Of a stretch of DNA of 45,715 bases, positions 27,177 through 35,620 are shown one piece after another. How positions within the stretch are numbered: the first letter of the stretch is position 1; every line of letters starts with the position of its first letter. The stretch covers positions 1 through 45,715 of the forward strand of contig JABIAY010000012.1 in the NCBI GenBank assembly GCA_018653085.1. The letters run 5' to 3'. The position numbers and the translations under genes are program-made. Under the pieces are notes generated by a model. That model did not search any database, had not been told where the DNA came from, and worked only from the letters and a program-made list of their open reading frames with translations. Source of the DNA: Nitrospina sp. GTDB lineage: Bacteria > Nitrospinota > Nitrospinia > Nitrospinales > VA-1.

Positions 27177-28161
27177 CGGTGCCACGGCGTTGGTTACCGG
27201 CGCCAATGGTTTCATCGGCAGTCACCTTGTCGACCAGCTTTTGGACTCCGGCTGTACGGTCCATGGGCTGGTGAGGCAGTCCTCCGACCTCAAGTGGCTG
27301 GATGCTTCCCGGGTTCATCTTCACAGGGTGGATCTGGCGCAAGCGGATTTCCAAATCCCTGCTTTGGAAGATATCGACTACATCTTTCATTGTGCTGGAT
27401 TGACCAAGGCGAAATCTCGCTCGGGCTATTTCAAGGTCAACGCCACCGCCTGTTCGAACCTGTACGAGCAATGTCAGAAACGGGCAGGCCGGATCAAGGG
27501 TATTGTCCACCTGAGCAGTCTGGCGGCGACTGGACCGAGCCCTCAGGGCGGTCTGGTTGATGAAACTACTCCTTGCAGGCCGGTGACTTTTTATGGGCAG
27601 TCCAAACTTGCGGGAGAGGAAATTGCCCTGCGGTTTTCGGATTCGCTTCCTGTCACTGTTTTGCGTCCCCCTGTAGTGTATGGTCCCCGGGAAGAAAACT
27701 TTTTCACTTTTATTAAAGGGGTCCATAAAGGATGGGGACTGCAAATTGGCAAGGCGGGCAAAGAGCTTTCCCTGATTTATGTTGCGGACATGGTTCAAGC
27801 CATGCTCATGGCTTCGGCCCCTTCACAGCAGAGAGGTTGTAGCTATTTTGTTACCGATGGCCGGGTTCATGCATGGGAACAGGTTGCGAAGGAGTGCGCG
27901 CGCATTATGGATGTCCGGTTGAGAACCTTGAAAATTCCGGAAGGGTTGCTAACTCCTGTTGCCCTGCTCTTTGAGGCATGGGCCAGTTGCGGTTCCAGAC
28001 CCGCGCTTTTTGACCGACAGAGGATGATAGATATCCGGCAAAGCTCGTGGTCGGCTTCGCCGGAAAAGTTTTTTACTGAGTTGGAGTTTGAGCCTCAATA
28101 TGACCTGAGCCGCGGGCTGGCCGAGACGATCCACTGGTACCAACAACAAAAATGGTTTTAG
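27154..28161 (+). CDS. NAD(P)-dependent epimerase/reductase, candidate ceramide reductase (CerR-like)
   Basis: This 335-residue extended short-chain dehydrogenase has the Rossmann motif TGANGFIGSHLVDQLL near residue 16, IFHCAGLTKAKSR near 75, a Ser-bearing VHLSSLAATGPSP and the catalytic pair in FYGQSKLAGEE (Tyr, Lys). It continues LRPPVVYGPREENFFTFIKG, as in sugar epimerase/3-beta-HSD relatives. In the bacterial ceramide route CerR reduces the 3-keto group of the acylated product. Its overlap with the GNAT gene and nearby oxoamine synthase support that role. A nucleotide-sugar epimerase is the alternative. Confidence 0.78.
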   Translation: MNGLSHLNGATALVTGANGFIGSHLVDQLLDSGCTVHGLVRQSSDLKWLDASRVHLHRVDLAQADFQIPALEDIDYIFHCAGLTKAKSRSGYFKVNATACSNLYEQCQKRAGRIKGIVHLSSLAATGPSPQGGLVDETTPCRPVTFYGQSKLAGEEIALRFSDSLPVTVLRPPVVYGPREENFFTFIKGVHKGWGLQIGKAGKELSLIYVADMVQAMLMASAPSQQRGCSYFVTDGRVHAWEQVAKECARIMDVRLRTLKIPEGLLTPVALLFEAWASCGSRPALFDRQRMIDIRQSSWSASPEKFFTELEFEPQYDLSRGLAETIHWYQQQKWF

Positions 28162-28164
28162 CAT

Positions 28165-29010
28165 ATGGGTGATACATCGGGGCATGCACTCGAAGACATG
28201 ATGGAGCCGGTCAATCGCTATATTCAGGATCCGATTGCGCAACGGATTGTAGGCTTCTTGAAAAACACAGCTGTTACTCCCAATCAGGTGACTTATTTTT
28301 CTGTCCTGACGGGTTTTGCCTCGGGTTACGCGTTCAGCTTTGCCAGCCCGGTATCCCTGATTTTGGGAGGGTTTCTGTTGGAAGCCACTCTGGTGCTGGA
28401 TTGTGTGGACGGTCAACTGGCCCGGGCCAAGGGCATGACCAGCGAATGGGGGAGGCTGATCGATGGCATCGCCGGTTATTTTGCCTATCTTGCTGTGGTT
28501 TGGGGGCTCATTATAGGGTTTCCCGAACATGAACAGGTCCTGAAAACTATAATAGGACTGATCATCCTGAAGGCCATCTCTTATGATTATTGCAAGCAGA
28601 GTCTGGGCACCTTGATTTTGCAAGGCTATGATGGCATGGAACGAGAAGTTCAAGACACCTGCCAAAGGCTTGAGAAGCAGAAATCGTGGGTACTGGTGCT
28701 TTATTTTTATTATTTGCAGGTCCAACAATTGTTTTTTCGCGGTCAATGGAGTTTTCTGAACCAGATAAAAACGGGGGATCGAGACAATCAACTGGATTTG
28801 ACCTTCGAACAACGGAAAGCCTGTCATGAAAAAATAAAAATCCTTCTGGCGTTGTGGCGCTGGAATGGGCTCGACCTGCCACTTTTCCTGCTGGCCCTGT
28901 TTGCCATTTTGGGTGTTCTTTCAGCCAGTCTGATCCCCTTCGCCGGTATTATGGCCGCCCAGTATATTGTGACTTTGCTGGCGCATCATTATTTTGTCCG
29001 AAGAATCTAA
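28165..29010 (+). CDS. CDP-alcohol phosphatidyltransferase family membrane protein with altered motif
   Basis: The protein has 281 residues and several membrane segments. The family motif D-x2-DG-x2-AR-x8-G-x3-D-x3-D is nearly complete: Asp79, Asp82, Gly83, Ala86, Arg87, Gly96 and Asp100 are present, but the final Asp is Gly104. That last Asp is the proposed catalytic base in structurally known members. A charged loop of about 60 residues (around 150-215) is inserted. Located 3 bp after the CerR-like gene, it could transfer a phospho-alcohol between a CDP-linked donor and ceramide or diacylglycerol to make the polar headgroup. The donor and acceptor are unknown. Confidence 0.75.
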   Translation: MGDTSGHALEDMMEPVNRYIQDPIAQRIVGFLKNTAVTPNQVTYFSVLTGFASGYAFSFASPVSLILGGFLLEATLVLDCVDGQLARAKGMTSEWGRLIDGIAGYFAYLAVVWGLIIGFPEHEQVLKTIIGLIILKAISYDYCKQSLGTLILQGYDGMEREVQDTCQRLEKQKSWVLVLYFYYLQVQQLFFRGQWSFLNQIKTGDRDNQLDLTFEQRKACHEKIKILLALWRWNGLDLPLFLLALFAILGVLSASLIPFAGIMAAQYIVTLLAHHYFVRRI

Positions 29011-29140
29011 GATTTATATCCCATGGGAGATATTTTGAATTCGGATAAATCCTGTTTTGCGATTTCCCTGGGCAGGTTGTGTTTTGAGCAGAAACGCGGT
29101 ATTTGCTGAAGCTCGCCCAGCTTGAGAAGGGAGTTTATCC

Positions 29141-29168
29141 TTGACCCAGACCGGATTTCAGTTAGTAT
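29141..29168 (+). promoter_or_regulatory. Candidate sigma70-type promoter for the cytochrome cluster
   Basis: TTGACC at 29141-29146 and TAGTAT at 29163-29168 are separated by 16 bp, in a 255 bp gap between the lipid operon and the first cytochrome gene. The predicted leader would be about 90 nt. Nothing else is recognised in this gap apart from a G-rich run near 29185. Confidence 0.4.
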
Positions 29169-29265
29169 ATGACTGATTCTTAAAGGGAGGGGGGGCTGTG
29201 AGGCATCTGACTTGCGGTTTCGCTCTTCTCCGACAACCGGAAATGAATATCCCGCAGGTGTGAGA

Positions 29266-31218
29266 ATGAAATTTTTTATCAAGCCTACTGATTCATCAAT
29301 ATCAAATTCTAATTCTAAAAGAAGCCGCCTCTCTTTCTGGTCATTGGGGATGGTAAGTTTGGCTCTTTTCTTTCTATATTCCTGCATCCAGAGTGTGCCG
29401 GGCGATGTTGCTCAATCCGAAAAAGCTCCTGCGATGTCGGAGATGAAGGACATGAAAGGTGAAGCCGCCGGTGAGAAATCCCCTGAAACCGCAGAAAAGC
29501 CTGGTGAAGGTGCGGATGAAAATAAAGGTACGGAAGAGGATCTCGATGTAGCCCTTCAGGCCGCCGCCGACCATGAGGCGTTATTTGCTGAAAGCCGGTA
29601 CCCTTCTGCGGCGACCTGTGGCACCTGCCACCCTCAGGAGTATAAAGAATGGTCGGTTTCTCAACATTCCTATGCGCAGTTGAGCCCGGTTTACCTCTCT
29701 CTCAGTAGCGAGATCAATGAATTGTCCAGCGGGTCGAATGGTGACTTCTGCCTTAGGTGTCACAGTCCCATTGGCGCGAACCTGGGTGAGTCCCCGTTCA
29801 TGTCCAATTTGGATAGGCACCCCACCTCACGGGAAGGCATTACCTGTGTGGTCTGCCACCGTATGAACAAAGACTACAATAAAAGAAGCGGACGCTTGGC
29901 CTTGGTGGAAGGAAGTCTGCTGGCCCCTGTTTACGGGCCACAGGGCAATGAAGAGATGGCCCGGGTTCTGAAAGATGAAGAGTTCAGGGTGGTGACGGAA
30001 GAGGGCAAGCCCGGCCGCAAAGTTCATACCGAGGTTAAAAAGTTTGCTTCAATATCTCAGCCGGTATTTTGTGGGACTTGTCACGATGTGACTTTGTTTA
30101 ATGGTTTCCGGCTCGAGGAGGCGTTCAGCGAATACCGCACTTCTCCTGCCGCGGCGAAAGGAATCACCTGTCAGGACTGCCATATGGGCAAAGTGCAGGG
30201 AATTGCCGCTGGCTATAATGAAGGTCCTGGTGCCATCGTGGGAGGAAAGGCAACTAAAACTCGTAAGGTCACCAACCATTATTTTGCAGGACCCGACCAC
30301 TCGGTGATTCATCCGGGTATTTTTCCGCATAATGCGGAAGCTCAGGAGATGGCCAGCATGAGGGAATGGCTAAAGTTTGATTATAAAGCTGGCTGGGGTA
30401 CTGATGAGTTTGAAGATAGTCTTACGGAGGGAACGAAATTCCCCGCTCGCTGGGACTCTGTGGATGACCGTTACGATGCCCGGGAAATATTAAACGCTCA
30501 GCTTAAGCTTTTGAAATGGGCCGGAGAGCAACGGACAGAAGTCTTGAAGAATGGTTATTATCTGGATGATGTCGTTGTTCAACAGAGTGATGAGGATGGC
30601 ATTCGTTTTAAGGTGAAGGTCACTAACCTCACAGATGGTCATAATGCCCCAACAGGTTTTACCGGTGAAAGGATGGTTTGGCTTAATATTGTCGTGACAG
30701 ATAGTGACGGCAAGGTGGTTTTTGTTACCGGCGATCATGATCCGAACGGAGATCTGCGTGACCGGGAATCGTCTTATGTTCATGCCGGGAAACTTCCGCT
30801 TGATGAACAGCTTTTCGATTTGCGATCCCGGTTTGTGGTATCAAACCTGCGTGGCGGGGAGCGGGAGCAGATTATTCCCATTCCTTACCCGATAACCACG
30901 ATTCCTTTTGTTCGCCCCTCAATTCAGTCGTTGATATTGACAGGGGAGCCAGCCACGGAGCGTGTCCACCGAAGAAGTATCGAGCCTTTGGGGCATCTCT
31001 GGGCGAAATACGAGATTGACGGTGACATGCTTACAGGCAAAGGACCTTACAAGGCCAAAATTGCATTAAAGGCTGGAATGGCCCCTGCGAATCTGGTTGG
31101 GGCTATTCAAGGCCGAGGGTTTGACTATGGCATGAGTGCCCAGGAGGTGGTGGCTGGGGTTGCCGCAGGTTATGAAGCCCTGTGGGAAAAAGAAGTTACG
31201 TTGGAGATGGGTAAATAA
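29266..31218 (+). CDS. Pentaheme c-type cytochrome, probable lipoprotein
   Basis: The start is ATG 29266, with AGGTG upstream; 650 residues. The N-terminus is a basic stretch and a hydrophobic run (about 22-38) ending LYSC, a possible lipobox with Cys39. An acidic, Ala/Glu-rich linker follows to about residue 95. Five CxxCH heme sites are seen: CGTCH, CLRCH, CVVCH, CGTCH and CQDCH, all within about residues 115-310. The first sits in a CGTCHPQEYKEWSVSQH context typical of cytochrome c554/HAO-like multiheme proteins. The C-terminal 330 residues have no heme motif and look beta-rich (VKVTNLTDGHNAPTGFTGERMV), possibly an Ig-like or partner-binding domain. It precedes an outer-membrane barrel by 60 bp, suggesting a periplasmic or surface electron carrier. 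Confidence 0.85.
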   Translation: MKFFIKPTDSSISNSNSKRSRLSFWSLGMVSLALFFLYSCIQSVPGDVAQSEKAPAMSEMKDMKGEAAGEKSPETAEKPGEGADENKGTEEDLDVALQAAADHEALFAESRYPSAATCGTCHPQEYKEWSVSQHSYAQLSPVYLSLSSEINELSSGSNGDFCLRCHSPIGANLGESPFMSNLDRHPTSREGITCVVCHRMNKDYNKRSGRLALVEGSLLAPVYGPQGNEEMARVLKDEEFRVVTEEGKPGRKVHTEVKKFASISQPVFCGTCHDVTLFNGFRLEEAFSEYRTSPAAAKGITCQDCHMGKVQGIAAGYNEGPGAIVGGKATKTRKVTNHYFAGPDHSVIHPGIFPHNAEAQEMASMREWLKFDYKAGWGTDEFEDSLTEGTKFPARWDSVDDRYDAREILNAQLKLLKWAGEQRTEVLKNGYYLDDVVVQQSDEDGIRFKVKVTNLTDGHNAPTGFTGERMVWLNIVVTDSDGKVVFVTGDHDPNGDLRDRESSYVHAGKLPLDEQLFDLRSRFVVSNLRGGEREQIIPIPYPITTIPFVRPSIQSLILTGEPATERVHRRSIEPLGHLWAKYEIDGDMLTGKGPYKAKIALKAGMAPANLVGAIQGRGFDYGMSAQEVVAGVAAGYEALWEKEVTLEMGK

Positions 31219-31278
31219 TCAACCGGAATATGTTTTCTGGTTTTGAATAGGTGTTAAACATTGCTTCGGAGGAGAGCG

Positions 31279-32718
31279 ATGCAAAAGGTGAGTTTTATTG
31301 AAAAAAAAATGGGTTCTGTCGGCAACGCGCTACGGTCTCTGCTGATCGGTGGTGTGTTTGTTTTATGTTCCGGCTTGTCGGCCCATGCGGACTGGTTTCC
31401 TCTGGGGCATACCGAGGAAGTTCCTGCCTTCTCTTCTGAGCATATCCAACTCCTTGCTCCGTCCGATACGGGTTCTCGCCCTGGCCTGATTTATGAGGGG
31501 GGAGATCTTTTTCTCGGCGTGGGAAATCTTTATGAAGGTTTTGAGACCCCCTGGGGAGCCGTCTGGCAACCACAGCTGTGGGTTTTTGGAACCATGCGGT
31601 CGTCTCTGCAAATGTTTGACAATGGGAGCGCGAACAGTACTGCCTCCGAATGGGCGAACCGTTTGGACCTTTACGCTAATGTGCAGTTGACGGGGACGGA
31701 AAAATTTATCATTGGTGTCCGACCACTGGACAAAAATGAACCCTCCAAATTTTCCCGGGTATCTTTTAACGATAATCGTGGTGACGGGCAGTCCGAATTT
31801 AATATGGATATTCGGACCATGTTCTTTGAGGGTGACTTGGGAAGTTTGTTCCCAACGCTGGATCCGGAAGGGGTAACCTGGCGGGATTTTGGGTTTTCTG
31901 TGGGGCGGCAGTTATTGCAGTTCCAGGAAGGCATCATGCTCAATGATGAGGTGGATGCCGTTGCGCTTGTCCGCAATAATATCCATCTTCCGGGTGTCCC
32001 GGGTTTAAGGTCTTCATTTGTGTGGGGCTGGAATGAGTTGGGGAGAGGCGATGCTGAACGGGACGATCGTGCAGATATGTTTGGCTTGTTTAACTCTATG
32101 GATACACAAAAGACCTACTGGAATATGGATTTTGTATATGTGAACGATGAGGAGACTGCTGGGGATAGTTATCATGTAGGGATTTCGGCTATTCAAAGAA
32201 TCGGCTTGTGGAGTACGGCCTTCAGAGTTAACAGTTCCTTTGCCGAAGATAACAATAGTGCAGAGGCTGGTACGGGAACCTTGCTCTCTGCGGAGCTTTC
32301 TTTCACACCCTTCAAGTCTGATGATATCGTTTATATGAATCCATTTGTGGCGGCTGGAAATTTTACCCAGGTGGGTCGCGAACCGATTGTAGGTGGGCCG
32401 CTGGGTGCTTTAGGTATCTTGTTTGCCTCCCCGAGCATTGGTAATTTTGGTTCGGAATTGATCAGCTTTGCGAATGATGTGGCTGGTTTTGCCGCAGGGT
32501 ATCAGGCATTTTGGAACGATCATCGAACAAGCCTTACGCTGGAAGTGGCCGGCAGAAAAGATATCAGTGGTGATAGATTTGATGACATAGCTTTTGGCTA
32601 TGAGTTCCGCCAGAGACTGGCTCAAAGAATTCAGCTCCAGGTAGACAGCCATTACACCGTCCAGGAAAAACGCAGTGACGGTTATGGCTTGCGAACGGAA
32701 ATTCTCTATCAATTTTAA
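31279..32718 (+). CDS. Outer-membrane beta-barrel protein (porin-like) of the cytochrome cluster
   Basis: The start is ATG 31279, with GGAGGAG upstream; 479 residues. A signal peptide (to about residue 38, cleavage after SAHA) is followed by alternating aromatic/polar strands such as WQPQLWVFGTMRSSLQMF, NRLDLYANVQLTG and FGYEFRQRLAQRIQLQVDSHY. The last residue is Phe, the usual C-terminal signal for BAM-dependent insertion. Length and strand pattern fit a large barrel of perhaps 16-22 strands. Between two multiheme cytochrome genes, it may be the porin of a porin-cytochrome conduit. A plain solute porin is the alternative. Confidence 0.78.
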   Translation: MQKVSFIEKKMGSVGNALRSLLIGGVFVLCSGLSAHADWFPLGHTEEVPAFSSEHIQLLAPSDTGSRPGLIYEGGDLFLGVGNLYEGFETPWGAVWQPQLWVFGTMRSSLQMFDNGSANSTASEWANRLDLYANVQLTGTEKFIIGVRPLDKNEPSKFSRVSFNDNRGDGQSEFNMDIRTMFFEGDLGSLFPTLDPEGVTWRDFGFSVGRQLLQFQEGIMLNDEVDAVALVRNNIHLPGVPGLRSSFVWGWNELGRGDAERDDRADMFGLFNSMDTQKTYWNMDFVYVNDEETAGDSYHVGISAIQRIGLWSTAFRVNSSFAEDNNSAEAGTGTLLSAELSFTPFKSDDIVYMNPFVAAGNFTQVGREPIVGGPLGALGILFASPSIGNFGSELISFANDVAGFAAGYQAFWNDHRTSLTLEVAGRKDISGDRFDDIAFGYEFRQRLAQRIQLQVDSHYTVQEKRSDGYGLRTEILYQF

Positions 32719-32740
32719 TTTTGGGATAGTCCAGGTTGTT

Positions 32741-32768
32741 CGTGCTCCTGAAACATTCGCGGGAGCGT
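32741..32768 (+). other. Intergenic hairpin between barrel and tetraheme genes
   Basis: CGTGCTCC (32741-32748) pairs with GGAGCGTG (32761-32768) through six standard pairs and two G-U pairs. The loop is 12 nt. No T-tract follows, so it is more likely an mRNA stability or processing hairpin than a terminator. Confidence 0.35.
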
Positions 32769-32800
32769 GTTGCTATTCCCTTTAAAAAAGTGAGGGTGTT

Positions 32801-33778
32801 ATGAAGCGTGATGGTATTTATTTCATATCTAGACCTTTTTTCCTGATGGCGTTGGTTTTGGTGAGCGGGTGGTTGATTTTCCCTTCCACGTCATCGGCCC
32901 AACCTTTTTTTAAGGGTGCCAAACTTTGTGAGGAATGTCATGAGGCAGAGAACAAAGTTTGGGAAAAAACCAAACACTTCACTTCTTTTCGTACAGTTCA
33001 TCGGGAACCTAAAGATGACAGTAAACCGTCCCCAAAAAAAATTCTGGCGGCTGTAGGGGGGCAGAAGAGAATGAAACGCAATGAGACCTGTTACCTGTGC
33101 CATTACACGCTGGAGCAAAAAGATTCCGGTTCCAAGCCGGTCGCCAAGTCTGGGACATCCTGCGAAAGTTGCCACGGAGCTTCTTCCGACTGGCTGGCTA
33201 TCCATGACAATTATGGTGGAAAAGAGATTAAACGGGATCAGGAAGCGGCGGACCATAAAGCAAAACGAGTTGCCGACTCCACTGCCGCAGGGTTGATCTG
33301 GCCTACGATGAAGTATGAGGTTGCCGAAAACTGCATGACCTGTCATGGCTTGGCGCACCCCGACTTGAAAGCTGATGACTTGGCTAAAATGCTGGGAGCC
33401 GGACACCCGATTAACCCCGATTTTGAACTGGTTAAATATTCCCAGGGTTCAGTGCGGCACCGGTATTATCCTCCGGATATCAAGACCAATGCTGAAATGA
33501 CCCCCCAGGATCTGGCGCAAATATATGTGGTCGGGCAGGCGGCGGCGTTGGTTTCTGCCACCGAAGCTATGTCAAAGTCAGGTGAGGCTAAATACAAAGA
33601 AGCGCAGAACAAACGTGCTGAAAATGCCAAAGCTGTTCTGAAAAATATCCCGGAGGCGGCAGGTCTTCTGGCTTCTCCTTCGCGAGAGAACGCTTTAAAA
33701 CTGTCCAAAGCCATTGCCGGGAAAGATTTGACAAGTGTTGTTGGAGGCAAGCTCCCGGCTACATCGGATTATAAATAA
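32801..33778 (+). CDS. Tetraheme c-type cytochrome (cytochrome c554-like), periplasmic
   Basis: The 325-residue protein has an N-terminal signal peptide (hydrophobic 11-30, cleavage near SSAQ). Four CxxCH sites are present: CEECH, CYLCH, CESCH and CMTCH, all within residues 43-185. The first is followed by a cytochrome c554-like ENKVWEKTKHF segment with distal His residues. The last third is Ala/Lys-rich and helical without heme motifs. It probably shuttles electrons in the periplasm between the inner-membrane module (b-type and decaheme proteins downstream) and the pentaheme/barrel pair upstream. Confidence 0.85.
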   Translation: MKRDGIYFISRPFFLMALVLVSGWLIFPSTSSAQPFFKGAKLCEECHEAENKVWEKTKHFTSFRTVHREPKDDSKPSPKKILAAVGGQKRMKRNETCYLCHYTLEQKDSGSKPVAKSGTSCESCHGASSDWLAIHDNYGGKEIKRDQEAADHKAKRVADSTAAGLIWPTMKYEVAENCMTCHGLAHPDLKADDLAKMLGAGHPINPDFELVKYSQGSVRHRYYPPDIKTNAEMTPQDLAQIYVVGQAAALVSATEAMSKSGEAKYKEAQNKRAENAKAVLKNIPEAAGLLASPSRENALKLSKAIAGKDLTSVVGGKLPATSDYK

Positions 33779-33838
33779 GGAAATGGTTACAACTCGGACT
33801 TGGGTTTCTCTGAATCGCTCCTGGCATCTTAAGAGTTG

Positions 33839-33853
33839 CTAATCCAGGATTAG
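33839..33853. promoter_or_regulatory. Perfect 7-1-7 inverted repeat upstream of cNMP/Fe-S gene
   Basis: CTAATCC, a central A, then GGATTAG form a perfect inverted repeat 46 bp before the GTG start of the next gene, in a 120 bp gap. The symmetry and size suit a dimeric regulator operator. No match to a known consensus is claimed. Confidence 0.35.
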
Positions 33854-33898
33854 ATGACAAGTTCGCCCCTTTCAGTTGTGCTTTTTGGAGGTGGGTAG

Positions 33899-35620
33899 GT
33901 GACTGTAACGACTCAAGTGCGTCCGCAGAGATGGGACCAGCCGTTCGGTTTGTTTATGACCGATCAGGATGTGGAACGACTTCTAACTGTTCCAGAAATT
34001 TCTGCGATAGAAGAGAGTAAATTCCCCACTCATTGCCCTCTCAAAGGGATCCTTAAAAATGACGCGCGGATTGTAAAGTACTCGGCGGGAGACATTGTCA
34101 TCCGCGAGGGAGACTATGGCAATTCTGCGTTTCTGGTTCTGGATGGTTCGCTGAAGGTCGTGCTGTTCCCCGGTCTTCCCGGTGAAATGCTCGGACGTCG
34201 GACCATTCGTAAAAAAAGCCTTTGGCAGGCCCTCAAACAACTTTGGAACCAGCGTAAAATTCCTGAAGTCCGTGATGTCAAGCGCTATGGTTTGCAAGCG
34301 CTGGTTCGGGAGACTAATGATCTGGGGGCCGCGCACGTTTTTCTCCAGGATGTTCCCGCTATTTTAGATAAGAATAAAACTGCCTCTTTGGGAAAAGGTG
34401 CGTTGTTCGGCGAACTTGCCGCGCTGGGGCGGACCCCCAGAACCGCTACCATTTTTGCCGAAACCGATGCAGAACTTCTGGAAATACGCTGGCAGGGACT
34501 GCGCGAGTTCAGAAAATATGATCAGGGGTGGCGCCGACTCATTGATAAGCGTTACCGTGCAAATGCCCTCAACGCCCATCTAAGGGCGACTTCCATCTTC
34601 TCCCACCTGAATGATGAAGATCTTCAGGAAGTGGCGGATGCCACTCTCTTTGAAACCTATGGCAAATTCGACTGGCACCTGACCTATAACAAGCTCCAGG
34701 CTCAGGATAAAACCCAGGGTGCGAAGGATGAACCCGTTATTGTTCATCAGGGAGCTTATGCGGATGGAATATTAATGGTTCGTGGTGGATTTGCCCGGGT
34801 GTCGATAGATCGGGGCAATGGTCAGCAGACCTTGACCTATCTGGGGGCTGGAGATTTTTATGGCGCGGACGAACTCTTTCGGGCCTGGCAGGGCGATACC
34901 AACGTTGGCATGAGAGTGACCCTTACTGCGCTGGGTTATGCGGAAATGCTTCGGGTGCCCAGTAAAATCGTTGAAAAGCATTTGTTCGCTCATTGGTCGT
35001 CCAAAAGGGATGGGGTTAGGGAGGTCGTGGCACAAACCTCCGCAGAGTCAAGGCGGTTGCAGGACTTTATTGATCGAACCCTGACCGATGGTGCTTTAAT
35101 GGAGTGGGCGGTTGAAGATCGTTTTGTTAATGGAACTCAGGCGATGTTGATAAACCTGGACCGCTGTGTGCGTTGTGATGACTGCGTCCGGGCTTGTTCT
35201 GCGGCGCATGATGGCAACCCCAGATTCATCAGGCATGGCAAGACTTTTGAAAACTGGATGGTGGCCAATGCCTGCATGCATTGCGCGGACCCTGTTTGCA
35301 TGATCGGTTGTCCCACAGGGGCTATTCACCGGTCTATGTCCGGAGGTATGGTCATTATCAATGATGATACTTGTATTGGTTGCGAAACCTGCGCCAATTC
35401 CTGTCCCTATTCCAATATTCGCATGGTTTCCATTCGCGATGAGGCGGGACAATTTATTACGGACCCTCAAAACCAGAAACCCATCCTGAAAGCGACGAAG
35501 TGTGACCTGTGCGCAGACCAGATCAGCGGACCTGCTTGTGTTTTTGCCTGTCCGCATGATGCTATGAGACGGGTGGATTTTAGAGAGACGGAGCTAGATG
35601 AAAATACATCAAGGTTTTAG
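33899..35620 (+). CDS. Fusion protein: two cNMP-binding-like domains plus four-cluster ferredoxin domain
   Basis: GTG 33899 is the start, with GGAGGTGGG upstream; 573 residues. A first cNMP-type beta-roll (about 45-205) keeps a near-canonical cassette, LFGELAALGRTPRTATIFAE, and is split by an insert of about 60 residues. A second (about 225-375) has a degenerate cassette. The C-terminal part (about 415-560) is an NrfC/DmsB-like ferredoxin with four cysteine groups: CVRCDDCVRAC, CMHCADPVCMIGC, CIGCETCANSC and CDLCADQISGPACVFAC, enough for four [4Fe-4S] clusters. There is no signal peptide, so it should be cytoplasmic. It overlaps the b-type membrane gene by 23 nt. It likely passes electrons to or from that protein under control of a small ligand. 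Confidence 0.88.
   Translation: MTVTTQVRPQRWDQPFGLFMTDQDVERLLTVPEISAIEESKFPTHCPLKGILKNDARIVKYSAGDIVIREGDYGNSAFLVLDGSLKVVLFPGLPGEMLGRRTIRKKSLWQALKQLWNQRKIPEVRDVKRYGLQALVRETNDLGAAHVFLQDVPAILDKNKTASLGKGALFGELAALGRTPRTATIFAETDAELLEIRWQGLREFRKYDQGWRRLIDKRYRANALNAHLRATSIFSHLNDEDLQEVADATLFETYGKFDWHLTYNKLQAQDKTQGAKDEPVIVHQGAYADGILMVRGGFARVSIDRGNGQQTLTYLGAGDFYGADELFRAWQGDTNVGMRVTLTALGYAEMLRVPSKIVEKHLFAHWSSKRDGVREVVAQTSAESRRLQDFIDRTLTDGALMEWAVEDRFVNGTQAMLINLDRCVRCDDCVRACSAAHDGNPRFIRHGKTFENWMVANACMHCADPVCMIGCPTGAIHRSMSGGMVIINDDTCIGCETCANSCPYSNIRMVSIRDEAGQFITDPQNQKPILKATKCDLCADQISGPACVFACPHDAMRRVDFRETELDENTSRF

Noticed and set aside
27949-28827. 292-codon - strand open frame across the CerR-like and phosphotransferase genes
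   Set aside because: It spans two real genes in antisense and lacks a start signal or motifs.
29780-30180. Possibility that the pentaheme protein is a hydroxylamine oxidoreductase or nitrite reductase
   Set aside because: Only five CxxCH sites are present, and neither the CxxCK heme of NrfA nor the eight-heme pattern of HAO is seen.
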